From Bifidobacteriaceae bacterium (GTDB taxonomy: Bacteria; Actinomycetota; Actinomycetes; Actinomycetales; WQXJ01), in NCBI GenBank assembly GCA_031278665.1, contig JAITKC010000036.1, forward strand, positions 1 to 12,656: DNA of 12,656 nt, written 5' to 3'. The translations under genes were made by a program, and so were the position numbers. The first letter of the stretch is position 1; every line of letters begins with the position of its first letter. The notes beneath the pieces are model-generated. The model worked only from the letters and a program-made list of their open reading frames with translations, did no database searches and was not told the origin of the DNA. Below are positions 5,311 through 12,656 of this stretch, piece by piece.

Positions 5311-6268
5311 CGGCGGCCTCCTCGCGACCGTCTCCGGTTGATTCGCGGCCGGCAAGGTCGTCATCGGCGGGGCGGTCCCGGACCAAAGCGGCATCGGCGG
5401 GGCGGTCGCCGGTCGGGTCGCCGGTCGGGTCGCCGGACCCGAAGGGGTCGATGCCGGCCAGGTCGGCGCGCGAGCGCAGCCCGCCGGTCGCGCCGGGCAG
5501 CGAGGCCAGTAGTTCCCGGGTGTAGGGGTGGGCCGGGGCGGTGAAGACCTGGGCCCGCTCGCCGTTCTCGACAATCCGGCCGCGGCGCATTATCGCCACG
5601 CGATCCGCCACCGCGCTCATCACGCCGAGGTCGTGGGTGATAAACAAGACCGCCAACCCGAGCGAGTCGACCAGGGAGCGGATCAAGGCCAGGACCCCGG
5701 CCTGGACCGTGACGTCCAGGGCGGTGGTCGGCTCGTCGGCTATCAGCACCGCCGGTTCGCAGGCCAAAGCGATCGCGATGGCGATTCGTTGGCGTTGGCC
5801 GCCGGAGAACTCGTGCGGGTAGCGCCGCAACGTCTCGCGTCCGCCGGCCACCCCGACCCGGTCCAAGGCGGTCTGCGCGCGCTCGAGCGCCTCGGCCCGC
5901 GAAACCCCCAAGTGATAGCGGACATGGTCGGTCAACTGCGCGCCGACGGTCAACTGGGGGTGCAGCGAAGTGGTCGGGTCCTGGAAAACCATGCCGACCC
6001 GGCGGCCCCGGATGGCGTTCAGCGACCGTCCGGTGATCGCCATCAAGTCTTCGCCGTCCAGCCAAATGCGACCGGTGACCTCGGCCCGGGGCGGTTCCAA
6101 GCCGATCACCGTCAGACCGGTGATGGTCTTGCCGGAACCGGATTCGCCGGCCAGCCCCTGGACCTCGCCCCGGCCGACTTGCAGCGACACCCGGTCGAGG
6201 ATCGGCGTCAAGCCGTCCTCGCCCCGGATGGAGAGGCTGAGCGAGTCAATCCGCAAACCCGGCGTCAT
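5303..6268 (-). CDS. Oligopeptide/dipeptide ABC transporter ATP-binding protein (DppD/OppD type)
   Basis: First nucleotide-binding subunit, 321 aa. Walker A GESGSGKT (41-48), Q96 in VFQDP, signature FSGGQRQR (154-161), Walker B VLIADEP (174-180) and H212 are present. TAPAHPYTRELLASLPG (about 243-259) is the family's typical C-terminal element, but the following Cys-containing tail is replaced by an acidic, repetitive 60-residue extension (PTGD and RPAD repeats, 276-321). The ATG at 6268 forms an ATGA overlap with the permease stop. It pairs with the DppF-type subunit to form the ATPase heterodimer. Specificity (peptide, nickel or other) cannot be read from the ATPases. Confidence 0.93.
   Translation of the reverse strand: MTPGLRIDSLSLSIRGEDGLTPILDRVSLQVGRGEVQGLAGESGSGKTITGLTVIGLEPPRAEVTGRIWLDGEDLMAITGRSLNAIRGRRVGMVFQDPTTSLHPQLTVGAQLTDHVRYHLGVSRAEALERAQTALDRVGVAGGRETLRRYPHEFSGGQRQRIAIAIALACEPAVLIADEPTTALDVTVQAGVLALIRSLVDSLGLAVLFITHDLGVMSAVADRVAIMRRGRIVENGERAQVFTAPAHPYTRELLASLPGATGGLRSRADLAGIDPFGSGDPTGDPTGDRPADAALVRDRPADDDLAGRESTGDGREEAADA
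5362..5436. repeat. Direct repeats in the 3' end of the DppD-type gene
   Basis: A 16-bp repeat CATCGGCGGGGCGGTC occurs at 5362-5377 and 5392-5407, exactly 30 bp apart. A 12-bp unit TCGCCGGTCGGG is repeated at 5406-5417 and 5418-5429 with a partial third copy to 5436. Both periods are multiples of three, so the frame is kept; they encode the RPAD and PTGD repeats of the protein tail. Confidence 0.8.
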
Positions 6269-7119
6269 CGCGGCGCCACCCCCGGGTCGAGCGCGTCGCG
6301 CAGGGCGTCGCCAATGAAATTGAAGCTGATCACAACAGTCAAAATGGCCAGGCCCGGGAAAACTCCAAGCCACCATTTGTCGAAATGGGAGACGGCGGCG
6401 GAGACCATCGACCCCCACTCCGGGGTGGGCGGCCTGGCCCCCAGGCCGAGGAACGACAACCCGGACAACAACAGCGCCGCGGTTCCGATGTCCAAGCTGG
6501 CCAACACCAGCGTCGGACCCATCGTGCCGGGCAGGATGTCCACCCGGATCGAGCGGACGGCCGAGAAACCGAGCAGCCGTCCGGACCAGACGAAGTCGTT
6601 GCCGCGCAGGCCGAGCACAATCGAACGGACCACGCGCGCGTACTGCGGCCAGGAGACCACCAGGGCGGCCAAGACCGCGTTGAACAGCGAGGCCCCCAGC
6701 GCGGCCGCCGTCACCATCGCCAAGATGACCGTCGGGAAGGCCATCACCAAATCGGTGAAGCGCATGATCGCCTCGTCCACCCAGCGGCCGAAGAACCCCG
6801 CCAGCAGACCGAGCAGCGATCCGATCAGCATCGACAGGCAGACCAGGACCAGCGCCAGGCCGATCGTCACCCGGGCGCCGGCCAGAATGCGCGAAAACAG
6901 GTCGCGGCCCAGTTCGTCGGTGCCGAGGAAGGACACCTCGCCGGGCGGGCTGAAACGCGGCAAGTCCTGGGCCAACGGGTCGAAAGGCGCGATCGCCGGG
7001 CCGATCAAGCAGATCACCAGCCAAGCCAGCGCGATCAGCCCGGCCGCCAGGCCGAGTGGTTGGCGAAGCCCCGGCGGGATCGCCCGCCACAGGCGCGCCG
7101 TCGGCGACCGGCGCGTCAT
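6265..7119 (-). CDS. Oligopeptide/dipeptide ABC transporter permease (DppC/OppC type)
   Basis: Inner-membrane permease of 284 aa, one half of the translocation pore. An N-terminal OppC_N-like region carries TM1 (about 22-45) and the hallmark FLGTDELGRDLFSRILAGAR (64-83). Further TM segments lie at about 86-110, 123-143, 147-165, 205-228 and 252-275. The EAA loop that docks on the ATPase is at about 172-200 and reads FVWSGRLLGFSAVRSIRVDILPG; it keeps the LLG...DILPG frame but lacks the usual E-A-A-R beginning. GLGARPPTPEWGSM (225-238) is typical of DppC. The ATG at 7119 overlaps the DppB stop (ATGA), and the gene ends in an ATGA overlap with the DppD-type gene, so translation is coupled. Confidence 0.93.
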   Translation of the reverse strand: MTRRSPTARLWRAIPPGLRQPLGLAAGLIALAWLVICLIGPAIAPFDPLAQDLPRFSPPGEVSFLGTDELGRDLFSRILAGARVTIGLALVLVCLSMLIGSLLGLLAGFFGRWVDEAIMRFTDLVMAFPTVILAMVTAAALGASLFNAVLAALVVSWPQYARVVRSIVLGLRGNDFVWSGRLLGFSAVRSIRVDILPGTMGPTLVLASLDIGTAALLLSGLSFLGLGARPPTPEWGSMVSAAVSHFDKWWLGVFPGLAILTVVISFNFIGDALRDALDPGVAPR

Positions 7120-8207
7120 CGTCCAACCCTGACTCTGGGGTCGATGAACCCGTAGGCCAGGTCCACGGCCAAGTTGACGCAAAGGTAGACCAAACCGACC
7201 ACCAAACCGACGCCCATGACCGCCAACAGGTCGAGTTTGGACGCCGCCTGGTAGGCGTATGACCCCAGGCCCGGCCAGCCGAAAACCGACTCGACCAAGA
7301 CCGTGCCGCTCAGCAGCGAGCCGAAAGCCAGGCCGACCACGGTCAGGACGGGCACGGCCGCGCCCCTGAGCACGTAGCGGAAGAAGACGACCCGGCCGGG
7401 CAAGCCCTTGGCCTTGGCCGCCCGCACGTAGTCTTGGTCCAAGACCTCCAGAATCGAGGTCCGCGAAAACCTGGTCAGCAAGCCGATCGTGTACAAGGTC
7501 AGCACCAGGGTCGGCAGCGCCAGGTGGGCGCTGGCGTCGACGAAAGTTCGCCACTCGCCCGCCAGCAGGGCGTCGACTGTGTACATGCCGGTGACGTTGG
7601 GCGGCGCGGCCACCCCGGGCGTCAACCGGCCGGACCCGGGCGCCCAGCCGAGACGGTAGTAGAAAACGTAGAAACAGACGATCGCCGTCCAGAAAGTCGG
7701 CAGCGAGATTCCGATCAGCGAGACCAGGCGGAGCACCTGGTCGGTCGCCAGGCCGCGCCGGTAAGCCGACCAGGCCCCGAAAGTTATGCCGATTAGGGCC
7801 GCGCCGACGATGGCGCCGAAGGCGATCTCCATTGTGGCGGGGACCGCTTTGGCCAAGTCGGCGGCGACGGCGTGGTGGGTCTGCCAGGAGGTCCCGAGGT
7901 CGAACCGGATCAGCCGGCCGAGGTAGGCGAGGTATTGCGCCGGCAGCGAGCGGTCCAGGCCGTATTCGGTCCTAAAACGGGCGACGATCTCCGGGTCGTC
8001 CGCCGCCCGTTGGCCCAGGGCGGCCGCCACCGGATCGCCCGGCACCAGATTGGTCAAACAGAAGGTCACCAGGGTCATGCCGAAGAGCAAGCCGACCGCG
8101 ATGACCAACCGCTTGGCCACATAGCGGGCAAGAGCCGAGTGGCGCCGGCCGCCGCCGGCGCCACTCGGCGGCCGACCCGCGTCAGGATTGGCCGAGGCCG
8201 GCGACAT
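7116..8207 (-). CDS. Oligopeptide/dipeptide ABC transporter permease (DppB/OppB type)
   Basis: Inner-membrane permease pairing with the DppC-type subunit. From the ATG at 8207 it is 363 aa. Family features: YVAKRLVIAVGLLFGMTLVTF (29-49, TM1), LVPGDPV (54-60), LDRSLPAQYLAYLGRLIRFDLG (84-105), and the EAA loop DYVRAAKAKGLP (259-270). ESVFGWPGLGSYAYQA (306-321) and the C-terminal DLAYGFIDPRVR are typical. The start is uncertain: 8207 gives a 29-residue Gly/Arg-rich extension, overlaps the binding-protein gene by 26 nt and reads through a 16-bp hairpin. An in-frame GTG at 8120, just past the hairpin, gives 334 aa starting directly at AKRLVIAV. Neither has a good Shine-Dalgarno. Confidence 0.92.
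   Translation of the reverse strand: MSPASANPDAGRPPSGAGGGRRHSALARYVAKRLVIAVGLLFGMTLVTFCLTNLVPGDPVAAALGQRAADDPEIVARFRTEYGLDRSLPAQYLAYLGRLIRFDLGTSWQTHHAVAADLAKAVPATMEIAFGAIVGAALIGITFGAWSAYRRGLATDQVLRLVSLIGISLPTFWTAIVCFYVFYYRLGWAPGSGRLTPGVAAPPNVTGMYTVDALLAGEWRTFVDASAHLALPTLVLTLYTIGLLTRFSRTSILEVLDQDYVRAAKAKGLPGRVVFFRYVLRGAAVPVLTVVGLAFGSLLSGTVLVESVFGWPGLGSYAYQAASKLDLLAVMGVGLVVGLVYLCVNLAVDLAYGFIDPRVRVGR
8134..8169. terminator. Perfect 16-bp stem-loop after the binding-protein stop codon
   Basis: GCCGAGTGGCGCCGGC (8134-8149) and its exact reverse complement (8154-8169) flank a 4-nt loop. On the minus strand the stem begins 12 nt after the binding-protein TGA (8182). No T-tract follows. A stable hairpin here is typical of binding-protein transporter operons, where it protects the upstream message or partly terminates transcription so that binding protein exceeds permease. 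It also lies inside the longer reading of the DppB-type gene. Confidence 0.7.
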
Positions 8208-9795
8208 TGATGAGCCACACCGGGTTGTAGTAGACGCCCGTGACACTCGGTTGGTAGACCACATTCGACCCGGGCTGGACCAGCGGCACGAACGGGCCGT
8301 CGGCGTTCATCGCCTTGCCCCACTCTTCGAAGACGGTCTTGCGTTCGGCCAGGTCGCCGGTGGTGTAGCCGCGGGAGACCAATTCCTCGATGGCCGCGTT
8401 GGCGCCTTGTTTCCAGCCCGCCCGCAAGCCGACGGTTTGGCCCGGTCCGAAGGCCAGATAGTTGGCCGGGTCCATATAGTCGGGGTTCCAGTACCACAGG
8501 CCGATTTGCTCCTTGCCGTCGCGGTAGGCGTCGATCTCGGTGGCGAAAGGCGCCGGCGCCAGGTCGACTTCGATGCCGACCGCCGACAACTGCGACTGGA
8601 TCCGCTCCGCCAGAGTCGTCAGATTCAATCCGGTCGGGTCGATGTCGTTGGGGAAGGACAGGGTCAGCTTCTGGCCGGTCGCCCCGGCCGCCTGGGCCGC
8701 CGCCTGGGCCGCCGCGGCGTCATATTTCAGCGCCTCCGAATCCTCCAGGGCGCCCAGGAACACCGACGGCACCAGGCCATTGGCTTGCGCGGCGCCCCGG
8801 CCGGCGATCTCGATCAGGCTGTCGTAGTCGATCGCGGCTTTGACCGCCTTGACGAATTCGGGTTTCGACGTCAGCTCTGAGACCGCCGGATCCGAGTTGA
8901 TCAACAAGAAGACGACCGTCGCCGACGGCACCGACTCCACTTCGACGCCATCGGCCAACGATTCGACCATGTCGCCGGAAAGTCCCAGCGCCACCTGCGA
9001 GTCGCCGCGCTCGACGTTCATCTTCTGGGTCGCCGGCTCGGTGTTGCGCACGATGACCGTGTCGTAAACGGGCGTCTGGGGTCCGTTGTAGTTCGGGTTC
9101 TTGACCAGAACCGCCTCTGACGCGGTGTCGAGTTTGTCGAGGACATAGGGCCCGGAGCCGGCCGAGGTCTGGTTCAGAAACTCCTCGGCGGCGTCCGACT
9201 CGTCGGTCGAGCCGCCGTTTTCCTGGACCAGTTTGGAGTTGACGATCCCGCATGAGGGCGTCGCCAGGACGGCCGGCAGGGCGGGCGAGGGATCGGCTGT
9301 CGTCAGTTTGAGGGTTTGGTCGTCGACTTTCTCGACGCTGACCCCGTCCAACAGGAACGACGGGTTGCCCTTGAGGCCCTGGAGCCGCTTCAGGGAGAAG
9401 ACGGCGTCGTCGACGGTGACCGGGCTGCCGTCGGAAAACACCCGGCCGGGGGCCATCGTGAAGGTGAACTCGGTTTGGTCGTCATTCGACTGGTAGCTGG
9501 CGAGGTCCGCGACGACGGTGGTGGTGTCGTCGTCGGCGAAGGTCAGCAGTGTGTCGTAGAGGGCTTTGACCAGTATTTGGCCGGTCGGCTCGTATTCCCG
9601 GCCCGGATCGATCGTCTTGATGTCGAAAGTGGTGTCGACGACTATCTGGGTCGCGCCGGACTTGGCGGTCTGGCCGCCGGCGCCGCCCGATGTCGTGCCG
9701 CCGGGTTCGCCGCCGCCGCCGCAGGCGGACAGCAACAGGGCGGCGGCGCCGGCCGCGGCGGCGGCGCGCAGGCCCGATGTCCTGGTTGAAATCAT
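8182..9795 (-). CDS. Extracellular solute-binding lipoprotein, family 5 (DppA/OppA type)
   Basis: Substrate-binding protein of the importer, 537 aa. An N-terminal lipoprotein signal has basic residues R5 and R10, an Ala/Leu core and the lipobox LSAC (C25 is the acylation site), followed by a Gly/Ser/Thr linker to about residue 47. The mature family 5 fold starts at about 50: TFDIKTIDPG (56-65), ALYDTLL (78-84), GRVFSDGSPVTVDDAVFSLKR (117-137), GSGPYVL (213-219), NPNYNG (233-238) and, near the end, WYWNPDYMDPANYLAFGPG. It would sit on the outer membrane face and deliver solute to DppBC. The ATG at 9795 has GGAAGGAA 5 nt upstream. The open frame beyond it is antisense to gatC and is not part of this gene. 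The ligand is unknown. Confidence 0.95.
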   Translation of the reverse strand: MISTRTSGLRAAAAAGAAALLLSACGGGGEPGGTTSGGAGGQTAKSGATQIVVDTTFDIKTIDPGREYEPTGQILVKALYDTLLTFADDDTTTVVADLASYQSNDDQTEFTFTMAPGRVFSDGSPVTVDDAVFSLKRLQGLKGNPSFLLDGVSVEKVDDQTLKLTTADPSPALPAVLATPSCGIVNSKLVQENGGSTDESDAAEEFLNQTSAGSGPYVLDKLDTASEAVLVKNPNYNGPQTPVYDTVIVRNTEPATQKMNVERGDSQVALGLSGDMVESLADGVEVESVPSATVVFLLINSDPAVSELTSKPEFVKAVKAAIDYDSLIEIAGRGAAQANGLVPSVFLGALEDSEALKYDAAAAQAAAQAAGATGQKLTLSFPNDIDPTGLNLTTLAERIQSQLSAVGIEVDLAPAPFATEIDAYRDGKEQIGLWYWNPDYMDPANYLAFGPGQTVGLRAGWKQGANAAIEELVSRGYTTGDLAERKTVFEEWGKAMNADGPFVPLVQPGSNVVYQPSVTGVYYNPVWLINVAGLGQS

Positions 9796-9800
9796 GGTGT

Positions 9801-9836
9801 TTCCTTCCGCGCGGGCGCCGCCATTTCCGGCGGCGC
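9801..9836 (-). promoter_or_regulatory. Strong ribosome binding site with an adjacent 5'-leader hairpin
   Basis: On the minus strand GGAAGGAA (9808-9801) is 5 nt from the binding-protein ATG. Six nt upstream of it GCGCCGCC/GGCGGCGC (9836-9829 with 9822-9815) forms a perfect 8-bp stem with a 6-nt loop GGAAAT. The loop is purine-rich. The hairpin may stabilise the message or insulate the ribosome site; I see no known riboswitch. Confidence 0.5.
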
Positions 9837-9849
9837 GGTTCAGTCGAAC

Positions 9850-9878
9850 ACCATATCCGGTTACTTGCGCTGGTGGAA
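9850..9878 (-). promoter_or_regulatory. Candidate promoter of the ABC transporter operon
   Basis: On the minus strand TTCCAC (9878-9873) and TATGGT (9855-9850) are separated by 17 bp, predicting transcription from about 9843 with a leader near 48 nt. The -10 is fair and the -35 is weak. Confidence 0.35.
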
Positions 9879-9900
9879 CGCGCGAAACAGAATCGTAACC
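9859..9900. promoter_or_regulatory. Inverted repeat GGTTAC-N30-GTAACC, possible operator
   Basis: GGTTAC at 9859-9864 and GTAACC at 9895-9900 are exact inverted copies. One falls in the spacer of the candidate transporter promoter and the other upstream of its -35. The half-sites are short, so chance is possible. Confidence 0.25.
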
Positions 9901-9901
9901 A

Positions 9902-9933
9902 GCCGCCGGCGCCGGCCCGGGCCCGCCGGCGGC
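9902..9933. repeat. GC-rich inverted repeat in the transporter/gatC divergent region
   Basis: GCCGCCGGC (9902-9910) pairs with GCCGGCGGC (9925-9933) around a 14-nt interior that contains the palindrome GGCCCGGGCC (9914-9923). It sits between two divergent promoters. Function unknown; such stems arise readily in this base composition. Confidence 0.5.
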
Positions 9934-9981
9934 GGCCTGACCGGCCGGGACGCCAGCGCCCGGCGAATCCGGCCGAGGCCC

Positions 9982-9987
9982 TAAACT
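9982..9987 (+). promoter_or_regulatory. -10 element for a leaderless gatCAB transcript
   Basis: TAAACT lies 7 nt before the gatC ATG at 9995, with no Shine-Dalgarno between. There is no recognisable -35 at normal spacing. Confidence 0.55.
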
Positions 9988-9994
9988 GGCCTGC

Positions 9995-10294
9995 ATGCCT
10001 GCAATCTCACGCGCGGAGGTGGCGCGCGTCGCCGCCCTCGCCCGCATCGCCCTGGACGAGGCCGAACTCGACCGGCTGGCCGGCCAACTCGACTCGATTG
10101 TCGAGGCGGTTCGGACTGTCGGCCAAGTCGCCGCCGACGACGTGCCGGCCACCTCGCACCCGATCGCGTTGGTCAACGTCTTCCGCCCGGACCAGGTCCA
10201 CCCGTCGCTGAGCGTCGAGGAGGCCTTGCAGTCGGCGCCCGCCCGCGAGGCCGACCAGTTCAAGGTCCCCCGGATACTGGGGGAGGAGCCGTGA
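9995..10294 (+). CDS. gatC: Asp-tRNA(Asn)/Glu-tRNA(Gln) amidotransferase subunit C
   Basis: Small 99-aa subunit that wraps around and stabilises GatA in the GatCAB amidotransferase. The N-terminal helical part [23 protein letters not shown] (3-25) is the family signature, and the C-terminal [19 protein letters not shown] motif (about 77-95) is standard for GatC. Length is typical. The ATG at 9995 follows a -10 element by 7 nt, so the message is probably leaderless. The stop overlaps the gatA start by 4 nt (GTGA). Confidence 0.96.
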   Translation: MPAISRAEVARVAALARIALDEAELDRLAGQLDSIVEAVRTVGQVAADDVPATSHPIALVNVFRPDQVHPSLSVEEALQSAPAREADQFKVPRILGEEP

Positions 10295-11811
10295 GCGATC
10301 TGACCCGCCTGAGCGCCGCCGCCATGGCTGAGCTGTTGGCCAAGGGCGAGTCGTCGTCAGTCGAATTGACCCAGGCCCACCTCGACCGGATCGAGGCCGT
10401 CGACGGCGCCGTCCACGCCTTCTTGCGAACTCTGCCGGAAGTCGCCTTGGCCGAGGCCCGGGCGGCCGACCAGGCCCGGGCGGCCGGCGAGGACCTGCCG
10501 GCCCTGGCGGGGGTGCCGATCGCGGTCAAAGACGTGCTGGCGACCAAAGGTCTGGCGACCACCTGCGGTTCGCGGATCCTGGAGAACTGGATCCCGGCCT
10601 ACGACGCCACCGTGGTGCGCAAACTTCGCCAAGCCCGCCTGCCGATTCTCGGCAAAACCAACATGGACGAGTTCGCGATGGGCTCTTCGACCGAACACTC
10701 GGCCTACGGGCCAACCCACAACCCCTGGGATCTGGAGCGCATCCCGGGCGGCTCCGGCGGCGGGTCGGCCGCCGCCGTGGGCGCCTTCGAGGCGCCGCTG
10801 GCGCTCGGCTCCGACACCGGCGGGTCGATCCGCCAACCGGCCGCCGTCACCGGCACAGTCGGCGTCAAGCCGACTTACGGCGCGGTCAGCCGCTACGGAC
10901 TGGTGGCGATGGCCTCCTCCCTCGACCAGGTGGGGCCGGTGGCGCGAAACGTTCTCGACACCGCCATGTTGCACGCCGTCATCGCCGGCCACGACCCCAA
11001 GGACATGACCTCGCTGAACGAACCGGTGCCGGCGGTGGTCGAGGCGGCCCGGCTGGGTCTGGCCGGCGACGTCAAAGGCCTGCGCGTCGGCATCGTGCGA
11101 GAACTTGGCGGCGAGGGCTTCGGCCAAGGCGTGCTGGGCCGTTTCGCCGAGGCGCTGCGCCTGCTGGAAGACCTCGGCGCCACCACACTGGAGGTCTCCT
11201 GTCCGTCGTTTAGTTCGGCGCTCGGCGCGTACTACCTGATCATGCCCTCGGAGGCGTCCTCGAACCTGGCCCGGTTCGACTCCATCCGCTACGGACTGCG
11301 GGTTCGGCCGGAAAACGGCCCGGCGACGGCGGAGTCGGTTATGGCCGCCACTCGCGCGGCCGGTTTCGGCCCCGAGGTCAAACGGCGGATCATCTTGGGG
11401 ACTTACGCGCTGTCGGCCGGCTACTACGACGCCTACTACGGCAGCGCCCAAAAAGTCCGCACCCTGATTCAGCGCGATTTCGAGAACGCCTGGCAGGACG
11501 TCGACGTGCTGGTCAGCCCGACATCTCCGACCACCGCCTTCAAACTGGGCGAAAAGCTGGACGATCCGCTGGCGATGTACCTGGCGGACGTGGCCACCAT
11601 CCCGGTCAACCTGGCCGGCGTGCCCGGCATCTCGGTGCCCTGCGGCTTGGCCGAGGACGGTTTGCCGGTCGGCTTCCAGATCGTCGCGCCGGCGCGGGCC
11701 GACGCCTTCTTGTATCAGGTCGGCGGGGCGCTTGAGGCGGCCCTGGTGGAGCGTTGGGGCGGGCCGCTGCTGGAGCGGGCCCCGGCTTTGCCGGAAGGAG
11801 GCCGGCGATGA
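10291..11811 (+). CDS. gatA: Asp-tRNA(Asn)/Glu-tRNA(Gln) amidotransferase subunit A
   Basis: Amidase-signature subunit of 506 aa that releases ammonia from glutamine (or asparagine) and channels it to GatB. The Lys-Ser(cis)-Ser triad is K80 in PIAVKD, S155 in PGGSGGGSA and nucleophile S179 in SDTGGSIR, the last two 24 residues apart as in the family. [20 protein letters not shown] (121-140) and [23 protein letters not shown] are typical of GatA rather than of a general amidase. GTG start with GGAGG (10282-10286) just upstream, overlapping gatC; its TGA overlaps the gatB ATG. In Actinomycetota the complex chiefly makes Gln-tRNA(Gln) in organisms lacking GlnRS. Confidence 0.97.
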   Translation: MSDLTRLSAAAMAELLAKGESSSVELTQAHLDRIEAVDGAVHAFLRTLPEVALAEARAADQARAAGEDLPALAGVPIAVKDVLATKGLATTCGSRILENWIPAYDATVVRKLRQARLPILGKTNMDEFAMGSSTEHSAYGPTHNPWDLERIPGGSGGGSAAAVGAFEAPLALGSDTGGSIRQPAAVTGTVGVKPTYGAVSRYGLVAMASSLDQVGPVARNVLDTAMLHAVIAGHDPKDMTSLNEPVPAVVEAARLGLAGDVKGLRVGIVRELGGEGFGQGVLGRFAEALRLLEDLGATTLEVSCPSFSSALGAYYLIMPSEASSNLARFDSIRYGLRVRPENGPATAESVMAATRAAGFGPEVKRRIILGTYALSAGYYDAYYGSAQKVRTLIQRDFENAWQDVDVLVSPTSPTTAFKLGEKLDDPLAMYLADVATIPVNLAGVPGISVPCGLAEDGLPVGFQIVAPARADAFLYQVGGALEAALVERWGGPLLERAPALPEGGRR

Positions 11812-12656
11812 GCGAACTATTCGACTTCGACGCCGCGATGGAACGCTTCGACCCGGTCATGGGGATCGAGATCCACGTCGAACTGAACACTAAGACGAAA
11901 ATGTTCTGCTCCTGCGCCAACCGATTCGGCGCGCCGCCGAACACCCAGGTCTGCCCGGTCTGCCTGGGCCTGCCCGGCGCCATGCCGGCGGTCAACCACA
12001 AGGCCGTCGAGTCGGCCATCCGTCTGGGCTTGGCCCTGAACTGCGAGATCGCGACGCGCTGCAGTTTCGCCCGGAAGAACTACTTCTATCCCGATTTGGC
12101 CAAGGATTACCAGATCTCGCAATACGAGGACCCGATCGACTTCGGCGGCCACCTGGACGTCGAGTTGTCCGATGGCGCCGTCTTCAGGATCGGGATCGAG
12201 CGCGCCCACATGGAGGAGGACGCCGCCAAGAACACCCACGTCGGCGGCGCCGCCGGGCGCATCCAGGGGGCCGATTACACCCTGGTCGACTACAACCGCG
12301 GCGGCACGCCCCTGGTCGAGATCGTCACCAAGCCGATCGAGGGCGCCGGGGCGCGGGCGCCGGAATTGGCCCGCGCCTATGTCGCGGCGGTCCGCGAGTT
12401 AGTTGTCGCCTTGGGCATCTCCGACGCCCGGATGGACCAGGGCTCGATCCGGGCCGACGTCAACTTGTCGCTGCGGCCGCGCGCCGCCCGCCCGGCCGCG
12501 CAGTCGGACATCCCGTTCGGCAAGCGGTCGGAGACCAAGAACGTCAACTCGCTGCGCGCCATCGGGCGGGCGGTGGGCTACGAGATCCGGCGCCAAGCTG
12601 GGCTCTTGGCGGCTGGGGCGGCTGTGGCGCAGGAGACGCGGCACTGGCACGAGGAT
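11808..12656 (+). CDS. gatB: Asp-tRNA(Asn)/Glu-tRNA(Gln) amidotransferase subunit B (5' part, cut by the window)
   Basis: The first 283 codons of GatB, the kinase/tRNA-binding subunit that activates the carboxylate of mischarged Glu- or Asp-tRNA and amidates it. Seen: GIEIHVEL (19-26), a zinc-binding Cys set C34, C36, C49 and C52 (MFCSC...[10 protein letters not shown]), [20 protein letters not shown] (90-109), [12 protein letters not shown] (130-141) and [13 protein letters not shown] (161-173). It continues to [14 protein letters not shown] and the start of the cradle domain. Usual length is near 500 aa, so about 40% is outside the window. The ATG at 11808 has GGAAGGAGG (11793-11801) 6 nt upstream and overlaps gatA by 4 nt. 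Confidence 0.97.
   Translation, partial: MSELFDFDAAMERFDPVMGIEIHVELNTKTKMFCSCANRFGAPPNTQVCPVCLGLPGAMPAVNHKAVESAIRLGLALNCEIATRCSFARKNYFYPDLAKDYQISQYEDPIDFGGHLDVELSDGAVFRIGIERAHMEEDAAKNTHVGGAAGRIQGADYTLVDYNRGGTPLVEIVTKPIEGAGARAPELARAYVAAVRELVVALGISDARMDQGSIRADVNLSLRPRAARPAAQSDIPFGKRSETKNVNSLRAIGRAVGYEIRRQAGLLAAGAAVAQETRHWHED

Noticed and set aside
6269..7126. Upstream extension of the DppD frame
   Set aside because: It reads the DppC-type gene in a wrong frame; the ATGA overlap at 6268 marks the true start.
5528..7132. 534-codon plus-strand ORF opposite the DppC/DppD-type genes
   Set aside because: It is antisense to two well-supported ABC genes, has Arg/Gln/Pro-rich composition, and has no recognisable domain; long antisense frames are expected at this GC content.
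9796..10263. N-terminal extension of the solute-binding protein frame
   Set aside because: It lies antisense to gatC and its promoter. The ATG at 9795 with a strong Shine-Dalgarno and immediate lipoprotein signal is clearly the start.
1..12656. CRISPR arrays, tRNA genes, insertion sequences, phage genes
   Set aside because: I looked for regularly spaced repeats, cloverleaf-like segments, transposase motifs and integrases and found none. The short tandem repeats are contiguous and not spacer-separated.

Overview
The window is about 70% GC. Its gene content (SigE-like ECF sigma factor, OmpR-type two-component pair, GtrA and PurE side by side, gatCAB operon) and its frequent leaderless promoters (TANNNT 6-7 nt before a start codon with no Shine-Dalgarno) point to a high-GC Gram-positive bacterium of the Actinomycetota. 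I cannot name a genus. No tRNA, rRNA, CRISPR array, transposase or phage gene is visible.

Layout. Positions 1-584 hold no confident gene. They contain a 58-bp imperfect palindrome, a possible leftward ORF that runs off the left edge, and a perfect CRP/GlxR-type operator (440-455) before an ECF sigma factor gene (585-1154). A response regulator (1263-1946) and its sensor histidine kinase (1953-3200) follow on the same strand. A GtrA-family membrane protein (3654-3172, minus) converges on the kinase gene, and the two coding ends overlap by 29 bp. Divergent from GtrA is purE (3808-4323), without an adjacent purK and with an Ala where class I PurE normally has a second conserved active-site His. 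Next is a complete leftward peptide/nickel-type ABC importer operon, in transcription order: lipoprotein binding protein (9795-8182), DppB-type permease (8207-7116), DppC-type permease (7119-6265), DppD-type ATPase (6268-5303) and DppF-type ATPase (5310-4429). Its genes are coupled by ATGA or 8-nt overlaps, and a perfect 16-bp hairpin lies just after the binding-protein stop codon. Divergent from the transporter is gatC-gatA-gatB (9995 to the right edge), again with 4-nt overlaps; gatB is cut by the window end.

How the genes work together. The sigma factor and two-component pair are signal-responsive regulators whose targets cannot be read here. The ABC operon imports an oligopeptide-like solute. 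GatCAB amidates Glu-tRNA(Gln) and/or Asp-tRNA(Asn) for translation. PurE acts in purine synthesis. These are mostly housekeeping modules placed next to one another. I do not see a new multi-gene system. The points most worth checking are regulatory and structural: the palindrome, the CRP-type site, the leaderless-promoter pattern, the PurE substitution and the operon hairpin.
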